A stretch of 7,503 bases of DNA from Acidobacteriota bacterium. Lineage in GTDB: Bacteria; Acidobacteriota; Blastocatellia; RBC074. The stretch is from NCBI GenBank assembly GCA_013140935.1, contig JABFSD010000322.1:1-7503 (forward strand). The letters run 5' to 3'. The notes under the pieces are model-generated. The model had not been told where the DNA came from, searched no databases, and was given only the letters and a program-made list of their open reading frames with translations. A program made the translations under genes and the position numbers. Position 1 is the first letter of the stretch. Each line of letters opens with the position of its first letter. Shown here one piece after another: positions 1 through 7,000 of this stretch.

Positions 1-1629
1 GCACCGTCGTATTCAAACGCCAACGTGACAGGCTGCTTTGAAGGAACGACGGTGCCGAAAGGTTACGTCGTCGCCGGTTACAGCGAACAGCCCGTCGTCG
101 AAGCCGAAGTTTTGCCGGATGCGCTCAAGCCTGCGTTGAAAACCACGACGACGATTCCGACGATGGCTACGTTAGAATCCGGTGCGGCTCCCAAGCCCAC
201 CACGCCGATGGTTTCGTTCACGCTGGTTTGCCTGAAACCCGTGTTGCCGGGCAGCTTGGTCGCGGGCAAATACATCGTCAAAAACGTCAAGCAATCGGGT
301 TTTGACATTGATATGTACGTCAAAGCGGGCGATGAGAAATGGGCTGACAGCGCCGCGAAAACCATCGGCGAACATCTCGAATTTTATTCGTCGAAATTCG
401 GCGCTTACCCTTTCGGCAATCGCTTGATCGTCGCGCAAACCGACGACGAGACGCTTGAAACTTACAGCGCGCCGGGCATGGTGTTTCTCTCGCCGCGTGC
501 CTTGCAATCGGCTTCGGCAGAGCGGCTGGGACGCGAAGTCGCCTTTCAATGGTGGGGACAGGCCGTAGGCATTCAGTCTTTCGACGACATTTTTATTTCG
601 CAGGGCTTGGCCGAATTCAGCATGTTGTTGGCCTTGCGCGACAGCACGAACGAAGCGCAGTTTCAGGACGCGCTGCAAAGCCAACTCGAAAAGGCGCTGG
701 CCTTTGAGCAATCGTCTTCGATTCGCAATGCGCCGAAACAACTCGACGACCAGACGCCCGCTTATCGTTCTATCGTGTTCAATAAAGGCGCGCTGGTGAT
801 GTATATGTTGCGCCAGTTGATGGGCGAGAAAGAGTTCGATGGGTTTCTGAAAAATTACTACCAGCAAAACAACGGCAAGAACCTGACGCTCGACGAGTTT
901 GAAGCTCAGGTCACTAAAGCCGCCGGACGCAACATGCGTTTCTTTTTCGGCCAATGGGTAGACTCGACCGGTGTGCCGGAGTTCGGTTCGGAATATCGCA
1001 TCCTGCGCACCAAAGACGGCTTTCGCGTACCGGGCACGGTGAAGCAGGAAATGGATACGTTCGAGATGCCGGTGGACGTGATTCTTAAGACCGAAGCAGG
1101 CAACGAGAAACAAACGCTCTTGCTGAAAGGTACGTCGGTAGATTTCGACATTCAGACCAAGAGCAAGCCGATAGAAGTCGTCGTTGATCCCGATTACAAA
1201 ATCATCAAGACCTCCGCCGAATTGCGGCAAGGTGTGGTCGTACGGCGCGGCATCGAACACTTCCGCGAACAGGAATACACCGAAGCCGAACAGCAGTTTC
1301 AGGCGGCGATCAAACTCAATCGGAACAATTCGTGGGCGTGGTATAACCTCGGCTTGCTTTACATCACGCAGCGCAACCACAACAAAGCCCTAGACGCATT
1401 CGAGCAAGCTCTGAACGGCAACATGCGCCCCGAATGGATCGAAGTATGGTCTTACATCTATCGCGGCAACGCATGGGATTCGCTGGGCCAACGCGAACGC
1501 GCCGTCGCTGATTACAACAAAGCGATTACCAACGGCAACGATTACGAGAACGCACAGGCGACGGCGCAGCAATATCTGGCAGAACCTTACGGGTCGAAGA
1601 AGACGAAGGCTGCGAATGATGGTGAATAA
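1..1629 (+). CDS. M1 aminopeptidase-like protein with C-terminal TPRs, probably catalytically inactive (5' partial)
   Basis: The frame is open from base 1, so the true start lies upstream and the N-terminal domain of the M1 fold is mostly missing. The fold is recognisable from FGAYPFGN (about 397-420), the helix with QWWG (547-558), the segment [13 protein letters not shown] (580-618) and the [20 protein letters not shown] region (778-837), all in M1 order. The active M1 motif is HExxH followed by a glutamate in WLNEG. Here the first motif reads REVAF (532-546) and the third ligand is Gln in SQG (601-603). The GAMEN-like exopeptidase loop reads [10 protein letters not shown], without its glutamate (about 466-492). 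Zinc binding is therefore unlikely, and a scaffold or binding role is inferred. After a beta-rich domain (to about 1215), three TPR-type helical repeats cover about 1234-1551 (for example [10 protein letters not shown] and [20 protein letters not shown]). Known M1 enzymes are often exported, but the signal region is outside the window. It ends 22 bp before the next gene. Confidence 0.85.
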   Translation, partial: APSYSNANVTGCFEGTTVPKGYVVAGYSEQPVVEAEVLPDALKPALKTTTTIPTMATLESGAAPKPTTPMVSFTLVCLKPVLPGSLVAGKYIVKNVKQSGFDIDMYVKAGDEKWADSAAKTIGEHLEFYSSKFGAYPFGNRLIVAQTDDETLETYSAPGMVFLSPRALQSASAERLGREVAFQWWGQAVGIQSFDDIFISQGLAEFSMLLALRDSTNEAQFQDALQSQLEKALAFEQSSSIRNAPKQLDDQTPAYRSIVFNKGALVMYMLRQLMGEKEFDGFLKNYYQQNNGKNLTLDEFEAQVTKAAGRNMRFFFGQWVDSTGVPEFGSEYRILRTKDGFRVPGTVKQEMDTFEMPVDVILKTEAGNEKQTLLLKGTSVDFDIQTKSKPIEVVVDPDYKIIKTSAELRQGVVVRRGIEHFREQEYTEAEQQFQAAIKLNRNNSWAWYNLGLLYITQRNHNKALDAFEQALNGNMRPEWIEVWSYIYRGNAWDSLGQRERAVADYNKAITNGNDYENAQATAQQYLAEPYGSKKTKAANDGE

Positions 1630-1651
1630 TCTTCCCTGAAGGTGAGACAAG

Positions 1652-2491
1652 ATGCAGGCAATCTCCGAATGGGAAAGTGATCAACGCAGTTCAGAAGAAT
1701 TGGTAAAAATTGCCCTTGCCGCGCCAGAACTTGACGACGATGACCGATGGGAGGCTATTCGCACGCTTCATCATCGCGGTGGGCAAACTGAGTTTGATCT
1801 TGCTGTCGCGCTCACCCAAAGCGCAGAAGCCAGGGCACGCGCTTTAGGCGCAGATATATTGGCTCAACTTGGCTTCTACTTTAAAACGTTCACCTTTCCC
1901 ATTGAGTCAGTCAGCATCTTAATTGAGTTGCTCAATGACTCTGCTGAAGAAGTCATCTGGTCGGCGGCACATGCGCTAGGCCATCGCAGAGATGAACGAT
2001 CAATTCCCAATCTTTGCGAGCTTGCCGATCATCCATCTGAAGATGTGAGGTATGGAGTGGCGTGTTCGTTAGGTGGTTTTGAAAACGAGTTAGCGATTAG
2101 CACGTTAATCAAGTTGTCTGCCGATACTGACACCGATGTGCGTGATTGGGCGACTTTTGGATTAGGTTCGCAGACGGAGAAAGATACGTCAGCCATTCGC
2201 GCTGCCTTACACGCAAGAGTTACAGACGAAGATGATGATACTCGTGGCGAAGCCATCGTTGGACTGGCATTGCGAAAAGATGAACGTGCGCTTGATCTGA
2301 TTAAGCTCGAATTGCAGAGAGCAGATGTCGGCACCATTATTTTTGAAGCTGCCGAACATATGGCAGACCAACGTCTGTTGCCATATTTAAGCAAACAGCG
2401 TGAGCGAGTTAGTGAAGGAGATGAATCGTTTTGGGTTCATCGTTTGGACGGGGCAATAAAAGCCGGTTCCTCGTCTGGGTTGTCTCATTGA
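1652..2491 (+). CDS. HEAT-repeat protein
   Basis: A 279-residue protein made almost entirely of HEAT/PBS-lyase-like helical repeats. Repeat signatures are visible as alternating helices with an acidic turn and DVR or similar: EEVIWSAAHALGHRRDE (residues 99-115), SEDVRYGVACSLGG (129-142), DTDVRDWATFGLG (160-172) and DDDTRGEAIVGLALRKD (194-210). Less regular repeats lie at about 30-75 and 215-245. It has no signal peptide or membrane segment, so it is probably cytoplasmic. HEAT arrays bind other proteins, and the partner cannot be told from sequence. The ATG at 1652 is supported by AAGGTGAG at 1639-1646, five bases upstream. Sampled 60-base lines in this gene are about 45-52% G+C, against 62-65% in sampled lines of the M1-like gene and coxL, which suggests a different history or weaker codon selection. 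It is probably co-transcribed with its neighbours because of the short gaps. Confidence 0.85.
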   Translation: MQAISEWESDQRSSEELVKIALAAPELDDDDRWEAIRTLHHRGGQTEFDLAVALTQSAEARARALGADILAQLGFYFKTFTFPIESVSILIELLNDSAEEVIWSAAHALGHRRDERSIPNLCELADHPSEDVRYGVACSLGGFENELAISTLIKLSADTDTDVRDWATFGLGSQTEKDTSAIRAALHARVTDEDDDTRGEAIVGLALRKDERALDLIKLELQRADVGTIIFEAAEHMADQRLLPYLSKQRERVSEGDESFWVHRLDGAIKAGSSSGLSH

Positions 2492-2521
2492 TTCAGCAGG
2501 TACGGTTGATTGGCGAATTTT

Positions 2522-3214
2522 ATGTGTAAGCCGCTTTTTTATTTTGTCATATTGGGTTTTCTGCTTTGTTGCTTTGACGTGGCTGGCGTTAGCGCGCAAG
2601 CCTTGCCGCTCACCAATTCATCCAAAGAGACTTCCGCCAAAACGTATTTCCGCTACGTTTTCGTCAACGAACGTTTCACCATCCCGCGTCTCGAAGTCGA
2701 GTTTGACGGCGCGGGCGCGGGGCAATACACGTTCAAGCGCAAAGACCTTGATGAGATTACGAACAAGCTCAAAATCTCGAACAGCCTGCTCGCGCAAATC
2801 AATACGCTGTTTGACGAAGCGGGTTTTCTCAACAGCCAAGCCAGCTATCAGCACAAAAAAGATTTTTCGCATCTCGGTACGATGACCATCACACTCAAAC
2901 GTAGCGGGCAGGAACGCTCGACGACGTTTAATTACACCGACAACGAACCGATGGCGCGGCTGGCTGAAATCTTCCGCAACATCGCTACGCAAGAGATGCG
3001 CGTGTTCGAGATCGAGAATACGCGGCAGAGCGACCCGATTTCTACGCCCGCGCAAATGCGGCAACTCGAATCGGAACTCAAAGGCAAACACATCGCCGAT
3101 CCCGCCCAATTGCTGCCGCTGCTTAAAGACATTCAACAAGACGAAGGCATCCCGCTCATCGCCCGCAATCACGCCGGCCGGCTGATGCAAATGATTCAGA
3201 AAAATAAATTCTAA
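2522..3214 (+). CDS. secreted/periplasmic hypothetical protein
   Basis: A protein of about 230 residues with a clear Sec signal peptide: a single Lys, then a hydrophobic run (PLFYFVILGFLLCCF), then a VSA|QA cleavage site at residue 25. The mature part is soluble and charged. It includes a beta-rich stretch (RLEVEFDGAGAGQYTFKRKD), an LNSQASYQHKKDFSHLGTMT segment and a C-terminal helical part ending in PLIARNHAGRLMQMIQKNKF. I do not recognise a named family and see no catalytic motif. I chose ATG 2522. An in-frame TTG at 2510, directly after a TGA, would add four residues and sits nine bases after AGCAGG (2495-2500), so that start is also possible. The gene follows the HEAT gene by 30 bp (18 bp with the TTG). 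Its stop lies 4 bp before the palindromic repeat element, which is probably the end of this transcription unit. Confidence 0.75.
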   Translation: MCKPLFYFVILGFLLCCFDVAGVSAQALPLTNSSKETSAKTYFRYVFVNERFTIPRLEVEFDGAGAGQYTFKRKDLDEITNKLKISNSLLAQINTLFDEAGFLNSQASYQHKKDFSHLGTMTITLKRSGQERSTTFNYTDNEPMARLAEIFRNIATQEMRVFEIENTRQSDPISTPAQMRQLESELKGKHIADPAQLLPLLKDIQQDEGIPLIARNHAGRLMQMIQKNKF

Positions 3215-3251
3215 AACAGTGGCACAAGCTGCCGAGCTTGTGCTGCTTGCG

Positions 3252-3336
3252 ATTTGACGCATTCACAGTCAACGCAAGCCTGACAGTTCGCGTTGATGCA
3301 AATTTGACGCACTCACAATCAGCACAAGCTCGGCAG
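3252..3336. repeat. 35-bp imperfect direct repeat at 50-bp spacing
   Basis: Bases 3252-3286 and 3302-3336 match at 28 of 35 positions, exactly 50 bp apart. Both begin ATTTGACGCA. All seven differences are transitions. The repeat lies in the central part of the foldback element and partly overlaps the right palindromic unit, so it may reflect internal duplication within that element. Confidence 0.5.
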
Positions 3337-3337
3337 C

Positions 3338-3449
3338 ATTAGTTTCTACACAAGTCATAACGGGTATTGATTCCAAAGGACTTACAGTTCATCGGGCAAA
3401 TACGCCGTTATTGAAAACAAAGAACTTACAGACTTGTGTAGAAACTAAT
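3338..3449. mobile_element. 112-bp MITE-like insertion with 19-bp perfect TIRs and 10-bp target duplication
   Basis: The ends are perfect inverted repeats: ATTAGTTTCTACACAAGTC (3338-3356) and its exact reverse complement (3431-3449). The element is flanked by a 10-bp direct duplication GCTCGGCAGC (3328-3337 and 3450-3459). Removing the element and one duplicate restores an uninterrupted palindromic unit, which is strong evidence for transposition into a pre-existing repeat. Inside, ATAACGGGTATT (3357-3368) pairs with 3399-3411 with one bulged base. A 13-bp direct repeat (AAAGGACTTACAG at 3375-3387; 12 of 13 bases at 3419-3431) is also present. There is no ORF, so it would be non-autonomous and moved by a transposase elsewhere. 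The exact ends are slightly ambiguous because the duplication itself starts with GCT and ends with AGC. Confidence 0.8.
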
Positions 3450-3475
3450 GCTCGGCAGCTTGTGCCACCGTCGCA

Positions 3476-3504
3476 TTGCCAATCCACCGACCCGCGCGTA
3501 AGAT
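3476..3504 (+). promoter_or_regulatory. candidate sigma-70-type promoter for the cox operon
   Basis: TTGCCA (3476-3481, five of six to TTGACA) and TAAGAT (3499-3504, four of six to TATAAT) are separated by exactly 17 bp. They lie upstream of coxS in an otherwise gene-free region and would give a leader of about 95 bases. The -35 box is only 8 bp beyond the right edge of the palindromic element. The -10 box sits in the loop of a small GCGCG/CGCGC inverted repeat (3494-3498/3506-3510). This is a pattern match only, with no operator identified. Confidence 0.35.
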
Positions 3505-3590
3505 GCGCGCCGTTTTACGACGCATTACCGCAATTTCTTTCACCGTAGCGCGGAACACATCCGCCACTTTTCACATCACTGAATTTTTGT

Positions 3591-3596
3591 AGGAGG
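3591..3596 (+). promoter_or_regulatory. strong ribosome-binding site of coxS
   Basis: AGGAGG is a full Shine-Dalgarno match nine bases before the ATG at 3606. It fixes the coxS start and is the strongest such site in the window. Confidence 0.8.
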
Positions 3597-3605
3597 GCTT
3601 ACGCC

Positions 3606-4076
3606 ATGCAGCTTTCGCTCACCATCAACGGGCAACCGCACGCAGCGGATGTCGAACCACGTCTATTGTTAGTTCATCACCTGCGCGACAACGCAGGTCT
3701 CACCGGCACGCACATCGGTTGCGAAACGTCGCTGTGCGGCGCGTGTACCGTCTTGCTCGACGGCGAACCGGTCAAGTCGTGTTGCCTGCTCGCCGTGCAA
3801 GCCGAAGGCGCAAACATCACGACCATCGAAGGGCTTGCCACGAACGGCGAACTTCATCCCGTGCAGGAAGGCTTCTGGGAATGCCACGGCTTGCAATGCG
3901 GCTATTGCACGCCGGGCATGATTCTGGCTTCGGTCGGCTTGTTGAAAGACAATCCGCATCCGAGCGAAGCCGAAATCCGTCACGGACTGGAAGGTAATCT
4001 CTGTCGTTGCACCGGCTACCAACACATCGTCGAAGCCGTGAAATTCGCGGCGAACAAAATGCAAACGCAAGCCTAA
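3606..4076 (+). CDS. coxS: CO dehydrogenase-family small subunit, two [2Fe-2S] clusters (CoxS)
   Basis: A 156-residue iron-sulfur subunit of a molybdenum hydroxylase, full length for the family. The N-terminal plant-ferredoxin-type domain carries Cys39, 44, 47 and 59 ([16 protein letters not shown]...SC). The C-terminal helical domain carries the second cluster motif, Cys98 and 101 (CGYCTPGM) and Cys133 and 135 (NLCRCTGY). By family knowledge the two clusters relay electrons from the molybdopterin site of CoxL to FAD on CoxM. The order S-L-(insert)-M differs from the coxM-S-L order of the classical Oligotropha operon. It is translated from a strong AGGAGG site and is followed by coxL after 18 bp, so the two are co-transcribed. 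All eight cluster cysteines are present, so it should be functional. Homologous subunits of other aldehyde or purine hydroxylases look alike, so the name depends on coxL. Confidence 0.92.
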   Translation: MQLSLTINGQPHAADVEPRLLLVHHLRDNAGLTGTHIGCETSLCGACTVLLDGEPVKSCCLLAVQAEGANITTIEGLATNGELHPVQEGFWECHGLQCGYCTPGMILASVGLLKDNPHPSEAEIRHGLEGNLCRCTGYQHIVEAVKFAANKMQTQA

Positions 4077-4094
4077 CGAAAGGAGCGAAACACC

Positions 4095-6410
4095 ATGTCT
4101 TTTTTAGCAAAATATATGGGTCAGAAAGTGAAGCGCACTGAAGATCCGCGTTTAATTCAAGGCATCGGCCATTACGTGGACGACATCGCGTTGCCCGGCG
4201 TGCTGCACGTCGCTTACGTGCGCAGCCAGCACGGCCACGCGAAATTGAATTCAGTCAATGTTGACGCGGCCAAAAGCGCGCCCGGCGTGGTGGCCGTTTA
4301 CACCGGCACCGACATCGCGGGCAAGATCGCGCTGATTCCTTGCGCCGCCGCCGCGCCCGACATGAAAAAGCCTGACTACCCGGCGCTTGCGTTGGGCAAG
4401 GTTGCTTATGTAGGCCAACCTATCGCCGTCGTCGTCGCCACCGACAAATACAAAGCGCGCGACGCCGCCGAGTTGATCGAAGTGGATTACGACCCGCTCG
4501 ACGCGGTGACCGATCTCGAAGCCGCCGCCGCCGATAGCTTCGTCATTCACGAAGAACTCGGCACCAACGTCGGCGCGACCTTTCAAGCCGGTTCCGGCGA
4601 CATTGACGCGGCTTTTGCGCAGGCAGACAAGATCGTCACACAAAAGATCGTGCATCAACGCCTGATTCCGAACGCGATGGAGCCGCGCGGCGTGCTGGCG
4701 CAATACCTGCCCGGCGAACAGCAACTCAACGTCTGGTCTTCGACGCAAGTGCCGCATCTGTTGCGCACTACGTTGGCCGCGATGTTGAGCCATCCTGAAA
4801 ACCGGCTGCGCGTCATCGCGCCCGAAGTCGGCGGCGGCTTCGGCAGCAAGCTCAATGTTTACGCCGAAGAAGCCTTGCTGCCCTGGATTGCGATGCAACT
4901 CAAAAAGCCGGTCAAGTGGATCGAGTCGCGCCGCGAAAACATGCAGGCGACTATTCACGGACGCGGCCAAACGGGCACGGTCGAAGTCGCCGTCAAAAAC
5001 GACGGCACGCTGCTGGGGCTGCGCTACGACGTAATTTATGACTTGGGCGCTTACCTGCAATTGCTGACGCCTGCGATTCCCACGCTGACGGGCCTGATGC
5101 TATCGGGCTGTTACAAGATTCCGGCGATTCAACTCAACTGCCGCCAGGTTTACACCAGCAAGATGGCGACCGACGCCTATCGCGGCGCAGGCCGGCCCGA
5201 AGCGACTTACCTGATCGAACGCGTGATGAATCGCATCGCCGAAGAGTTGGGCATGGACCCCGTCGAATTGCGCCGCAAGAACTTCCCCAAACCGGAAGAG
5301 TTTCCCTTCGCCACGGCGGCGGGTTTGGTTTATGACACAGGCGATTACGAGAAGGCGCTCAACAAGGCATTGGAAGTCATTGATTACCAGAAGCTGCGCG
5401 CCGAGCAAGCCGCCGCGCGCGCCGACGGACGACTCGTGGGCATCGGCGTTTCGACCTACGTTGAAATCTGCGCCGTAGGCCCTTCGGTCATGCTGCCTTG
5501 CGGCGGTTGGGACAGCGCGACGGTGCGCGTCGAGCCGAGCGGCAAAGTCACCGTGCTGACCGGCGTCTCGCCGCACGGGCAAGGCGAAGAAACCGCCTTC
5601 GCGCAAATCGTCGGCGACATGCTCGGCGTTGATCTGAACGACGTGCTCGTAGTTCACGGCGACACCGACCGTGTGCAATACGGCATCGGCACGTTCGGTT
5701 CGCGCGGCCTCGCCATCGGCGGCACCGCCGTCGCCGTCGCTACTGAACGCATCGTCGCCAAAGCTAAACGCCTGGCCGCGCACATGCTGCAAGCCGACGA
5801 AAACAGCCTGAGCTTCGAGGACGGCAAGTTCGTAGGCGCGCCCGACGACAAATCCATGACCATTCAGGAAATCGCCTTCCACGCACATCAGGCGCACAAC
5901 ATCCCGTCCGATTTTGAGCCGGGCCTGGTGGCGACCTATTTCTTCGAGCCGAAAAACTGCACCTTCCCCTTCGGCACACACATCTGCGTCGCCGAAGTGG
6001 ACAAGGACACGGGCGAAGTCACGATTCAACGCTATCTGGCCGTGGACGATTGCGGCAAACAAATCAATCCGTTGCTCGTGGCCGGCCAAGTCCACGGCGG
6101 CATCGCGCAAGGCATGGCGCAGGCGCTTTACGAAGAAGCCGTTTATGACGAGAGCGGCCAGTTGCTAACCGGCGAGTTTATGGATTACGCCGTACCCAAG
6201 GCGTTTCAACTGCCGAGCTTCGAGCTTGACCACACCGTTACGCCGACCGACGTAAACCCGCTCGGCGCCAAAGGCGTAGGCGAAGCCGGAACCATCGGCT
6301 CTACGCCGTGTGTTGCCAATGCCGTGATTGACGCGCTCGCGCCGCTCGGCGTGAAGCACCTCGACTTGCCGTTGCGCCCTGAGAAATTGTGGCGGGCAAT
6401 GAACGCGTGA
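4095..6410 (+). CDS. coxL: CO dehydrogenase-family large subunit, form II (CoxL, molybdopterin-binding)
   Basis: A 771-residue catalytic subunit of the xanthine oxidase superfamily, complete and of usual length. The N-terminal a/b hammerhead domain covers about residues 15-135, with EDPRLIQGIGHYVDDI at its start. The molybdopterin-binding domains follow. Visible cofactor motifs are IPNAMEPRG (191-199), EVGGGFGSK (244-252), the active-site loop AYRGAGR (361-367, bases 5175-5195), HGQGEET (494-500) and the catalytic-Glu motif GVGEAG (E730). AYRGAGR is the form II signature. Form I, proven for high-affinity CO oxidation, has AYxCSFR with a copper-binding Cys, which is absent here. Oxidation of CO is thus uncertain, and another carbonyl, aldehyde or heterocycle substrate is equally possible. 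AAAGGAG (4079-4085) lies nine bases before the ATG. No signal peptide is seen. It pairs with coxS upstream and coxM downstream, and maturation genes would have to lie beyond the window. Confidence 0.92.
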   Translation: MSFLAKYMGQKVKRTEDPRLIQGIGHYVDDIALPGVLHVAYVRSQHGHAKLNSVNVDAAKSAPGVVAVYTGTDIAGKIALIPCAAAAPDMKKPDYPALALGKVAYVGQPIAVVVATDKYKARDAAELIEVDYDPLDAVTDLEAAAADSFVIHEELGTNVGATFQAGSGDIDAAFAQADKIVTQKIVHQRLIPNAMEPRGVLAQYLPGEQQLNVWSSTQVPHLLRTTLAAMLSHPENRLRVIAPEVGGGFGSKLNVYAEEALLPWIAMQLKKPVKWIESRRENMQATIHGRGQTGTVEVAVKNDGTLLGLRYDVIYDLGAYLQLLTPAIPTLTGLMLSGCYKIPAIQLNCRQVYTSKMATDAYRGAGRPEATYLIERVMNRIAEELGMDPVELRRKNFPKPEEFPFATAAGLVYDTGDYEKALNKALEVIDYQKLRAEQAAARADGRLVGIGVSTYVEICAVGPSVMLPCGGWDSATVRVEPSGKVTVLTGVSPHGQGEETAFAQIVGDMLGVDLNDVLVVHGDTDRVQYGIGTFGSRGLAIGGTAVAVATERIVAKAKRLAAHMLQADENSLSFEDGKFVGAPDDKSMTIQEIAFHAHQAHNIPSDFEPGLVATYFFEPKNCTFPFGTHICVAEVDKDTGEVTIQRYLAVDDCGKQINPLLVAGQVHGGIAQGMAQALYEEAVYDESGQLLTGEFMDYAVPKAFQLPSFELDHTVTPTDVNPLGAKGVGEAGTIGSTPCVANAVIDALAPLGVKHLDLPLRPEKLWRAMNA

Positions 6411-6420
6411 AAACTGAAGC

Positions 6421-6593
6421 AGTCCTCCCACGAAGTCCCACGAAGAAGACACGAAGAAAGGATGGCAATGCGTTACCTGAGATCGAAATCATCGCAATTG
6501 AATGTTCATTGCTTTGCTTGGTTGCCAATCAATGGTACGCCCGGCAATTACAACCAACTTCGTGTCTTCTTCGTGTGTCTTCGTGGGAGGAGT
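6421..6593. repeat. 36-bp inverted repeats flanking a ~100-bp spacer upstream of the GxxExxY gene
   Basis: Bases 6421-6456 and 6558-6593 are inverted copies, with 33 of 36 positions complementary. Each carries three CACGAAG (or CTTCGTG) boxes: starts at 6429, 6439 and 6450 on the left, and at 6558, 6569 and 6579 on the right. The 101-bp spacer (6457-6557) has no convincing ORF. The ends CCTCCCACGAAG (6424) and CTTCGTGGGAGG (6590) are each followed outward by AGT, a possible 3-bp target duplication. The left arm starts 11 bases after the coxL stop, so a strong hairpin would form in the cox transcript. Confidence 0.8.
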
Positions 6594-6616
6594 CACCAAT
6601 CTGAAAGGAGAACCAC

Positions 6617-7000
6617 ATGGAAATGACTGACCTGCTCTTACGCGATGAGGTATACGCCATCATCGGCGCGGCGATGGACGTTCACACCGAACTTGGCAAT
6701 GGCTTTTTAGAAGCGGTTTATCACGCGGCGCTCAAGGTTGAGCTTGCCAATCGAAAAATCTCTTTTGAAACAGAGAAACCTTTGCCAGTGTATTACAAAG
6801 GGCAAAAGCTCAGTATTGAATACCGAGCCGATTTGGTTTGTTACGGGCAAATCATCGTCGAGCTAAAAGCCCTCAAAAAACTCACCAGCAAAGAAGAAGC
6901 GCAACTTCTGAATTATCTCAGTGCGACCGGCTTGCGGGTTGGCGTACTGATCAACTTTGGCAGCAGCGGCAAACTCGAATGGATGCGCCGCGTAGTCTGA
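6617..7000 (+). CDS. GxxExxY protein (PD-(D/E)XK nuclease-like superfamily)
   Basis: A complete 127-residue protein of the GxxExxY family. The naming motif GFLEAVY is at residues 29-35, and the PD-(D/E)XK-type core follows as YRADLV (Asp72) and IIVELKAL (Glu82, Lys84). The helix KEEAQLLNYL (92-101) supplies the conserved Gln96 and Tyr100, and a VGVLINFGS strand comes near the end. All expected catalytic-type residues are intact. Family knowledge places it in the PD-(D/E)XK clan (PDDEXK_3). The function is unproven, and members often occur in many copies per genome. It has AAAGGAG (6604-6610) six bases before the ATG. A sampled 60-base line is about 47% G+C, well below coxL. It sits inside the cox operon, bracketed by direct repeats 505 bp apart, and has no obvious link to CO dehydrogenase. 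A mobile or selfish role is inferred. Confidence 0.88.
   Translation: MEMTDLLLRDEVYAIIGAAMDVHTELGNGFLEAVYHAALKVELANRKISFETEKPLPVYYKGQKLSIEYRADLVCYGQIIVELKALKKLTSKEEAQLLNYLSATGLRVGVLINFGSSGKLEWMRRVV

Larger units (their letters stand above)
3219..3468. repeat. REP-like foldback element (two inverted palindromic units), interrupted by a MITE
   Basis: The left unit (3219-3245, 27 bp) contains the palindrome GCACAAGCT-GCCG-AGCTTGTGC (3222-3243). The right unit is split by the 112-bp insertion at 3338-3449. When 3320-3337 is joined to 3460-3468, it is the exact reverse complement of the left unit over all 27 bp. The restored element would be 128 bp (3219-3337 plus 3460-3468). Its centre at 3282.5 coincides with the centre of a further 7-bp stem TCAACGC/GCGTTGA (3269-3275/3290-3296), so the whole unit folds as one imperfect hairpin. 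No target duplication flanks the outer ends. The arrangement resembles paired inverted REPs (BIME-like) and could stabilise or end the upstream transcript. Confidence 0.75.

Noticed and set aside
172..1380. Long open frame on the minus strand (about 400 codons) opposite the M1-like gene
   Set aside because: It mirrors the codon bias of the plus-strand gene. The plus-strand frame has recognisable domains and the minus-strand translation has none.
2510..2521. TTG start for the secreted protein
   Set aside because: It is possible because AGCAGG lies nine bases upstream. ATG 2522 was preferred because it gives a normal signal peptide and a commoner start codon. This is not settled.
3222..3243. 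Intrinsic terminator after the secreted-protein gene
   Set aside because: The hairpin is strong, but it is followed by TGCTTGCG with no T run. It is better explained as a REP-like palindrome. Some transcript-ending effect is still possible.
3494..3514. GCGCG/CGCGC hairpin followed by CCGTTTT as a terminator
   Set aside because: The stem is only 5 bp and the T run is short and displaced. It overlaps a better promoter match.
3469..3605. Molybdenum-cofactor-type riboswitch in the coxS leader
   Set aside because: The leader would be about 95 bases with only one weak stem, and I could not identify a conserved riboswitch layout.
4251..6110. Long minus-strand open frames opposite coxL
   Set aside because: coxL is unmistakable on the plus strand. 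The antisense frames arise from GC-rich third positions and give low-complexity, Arg/Ala/Val-rich sequence.
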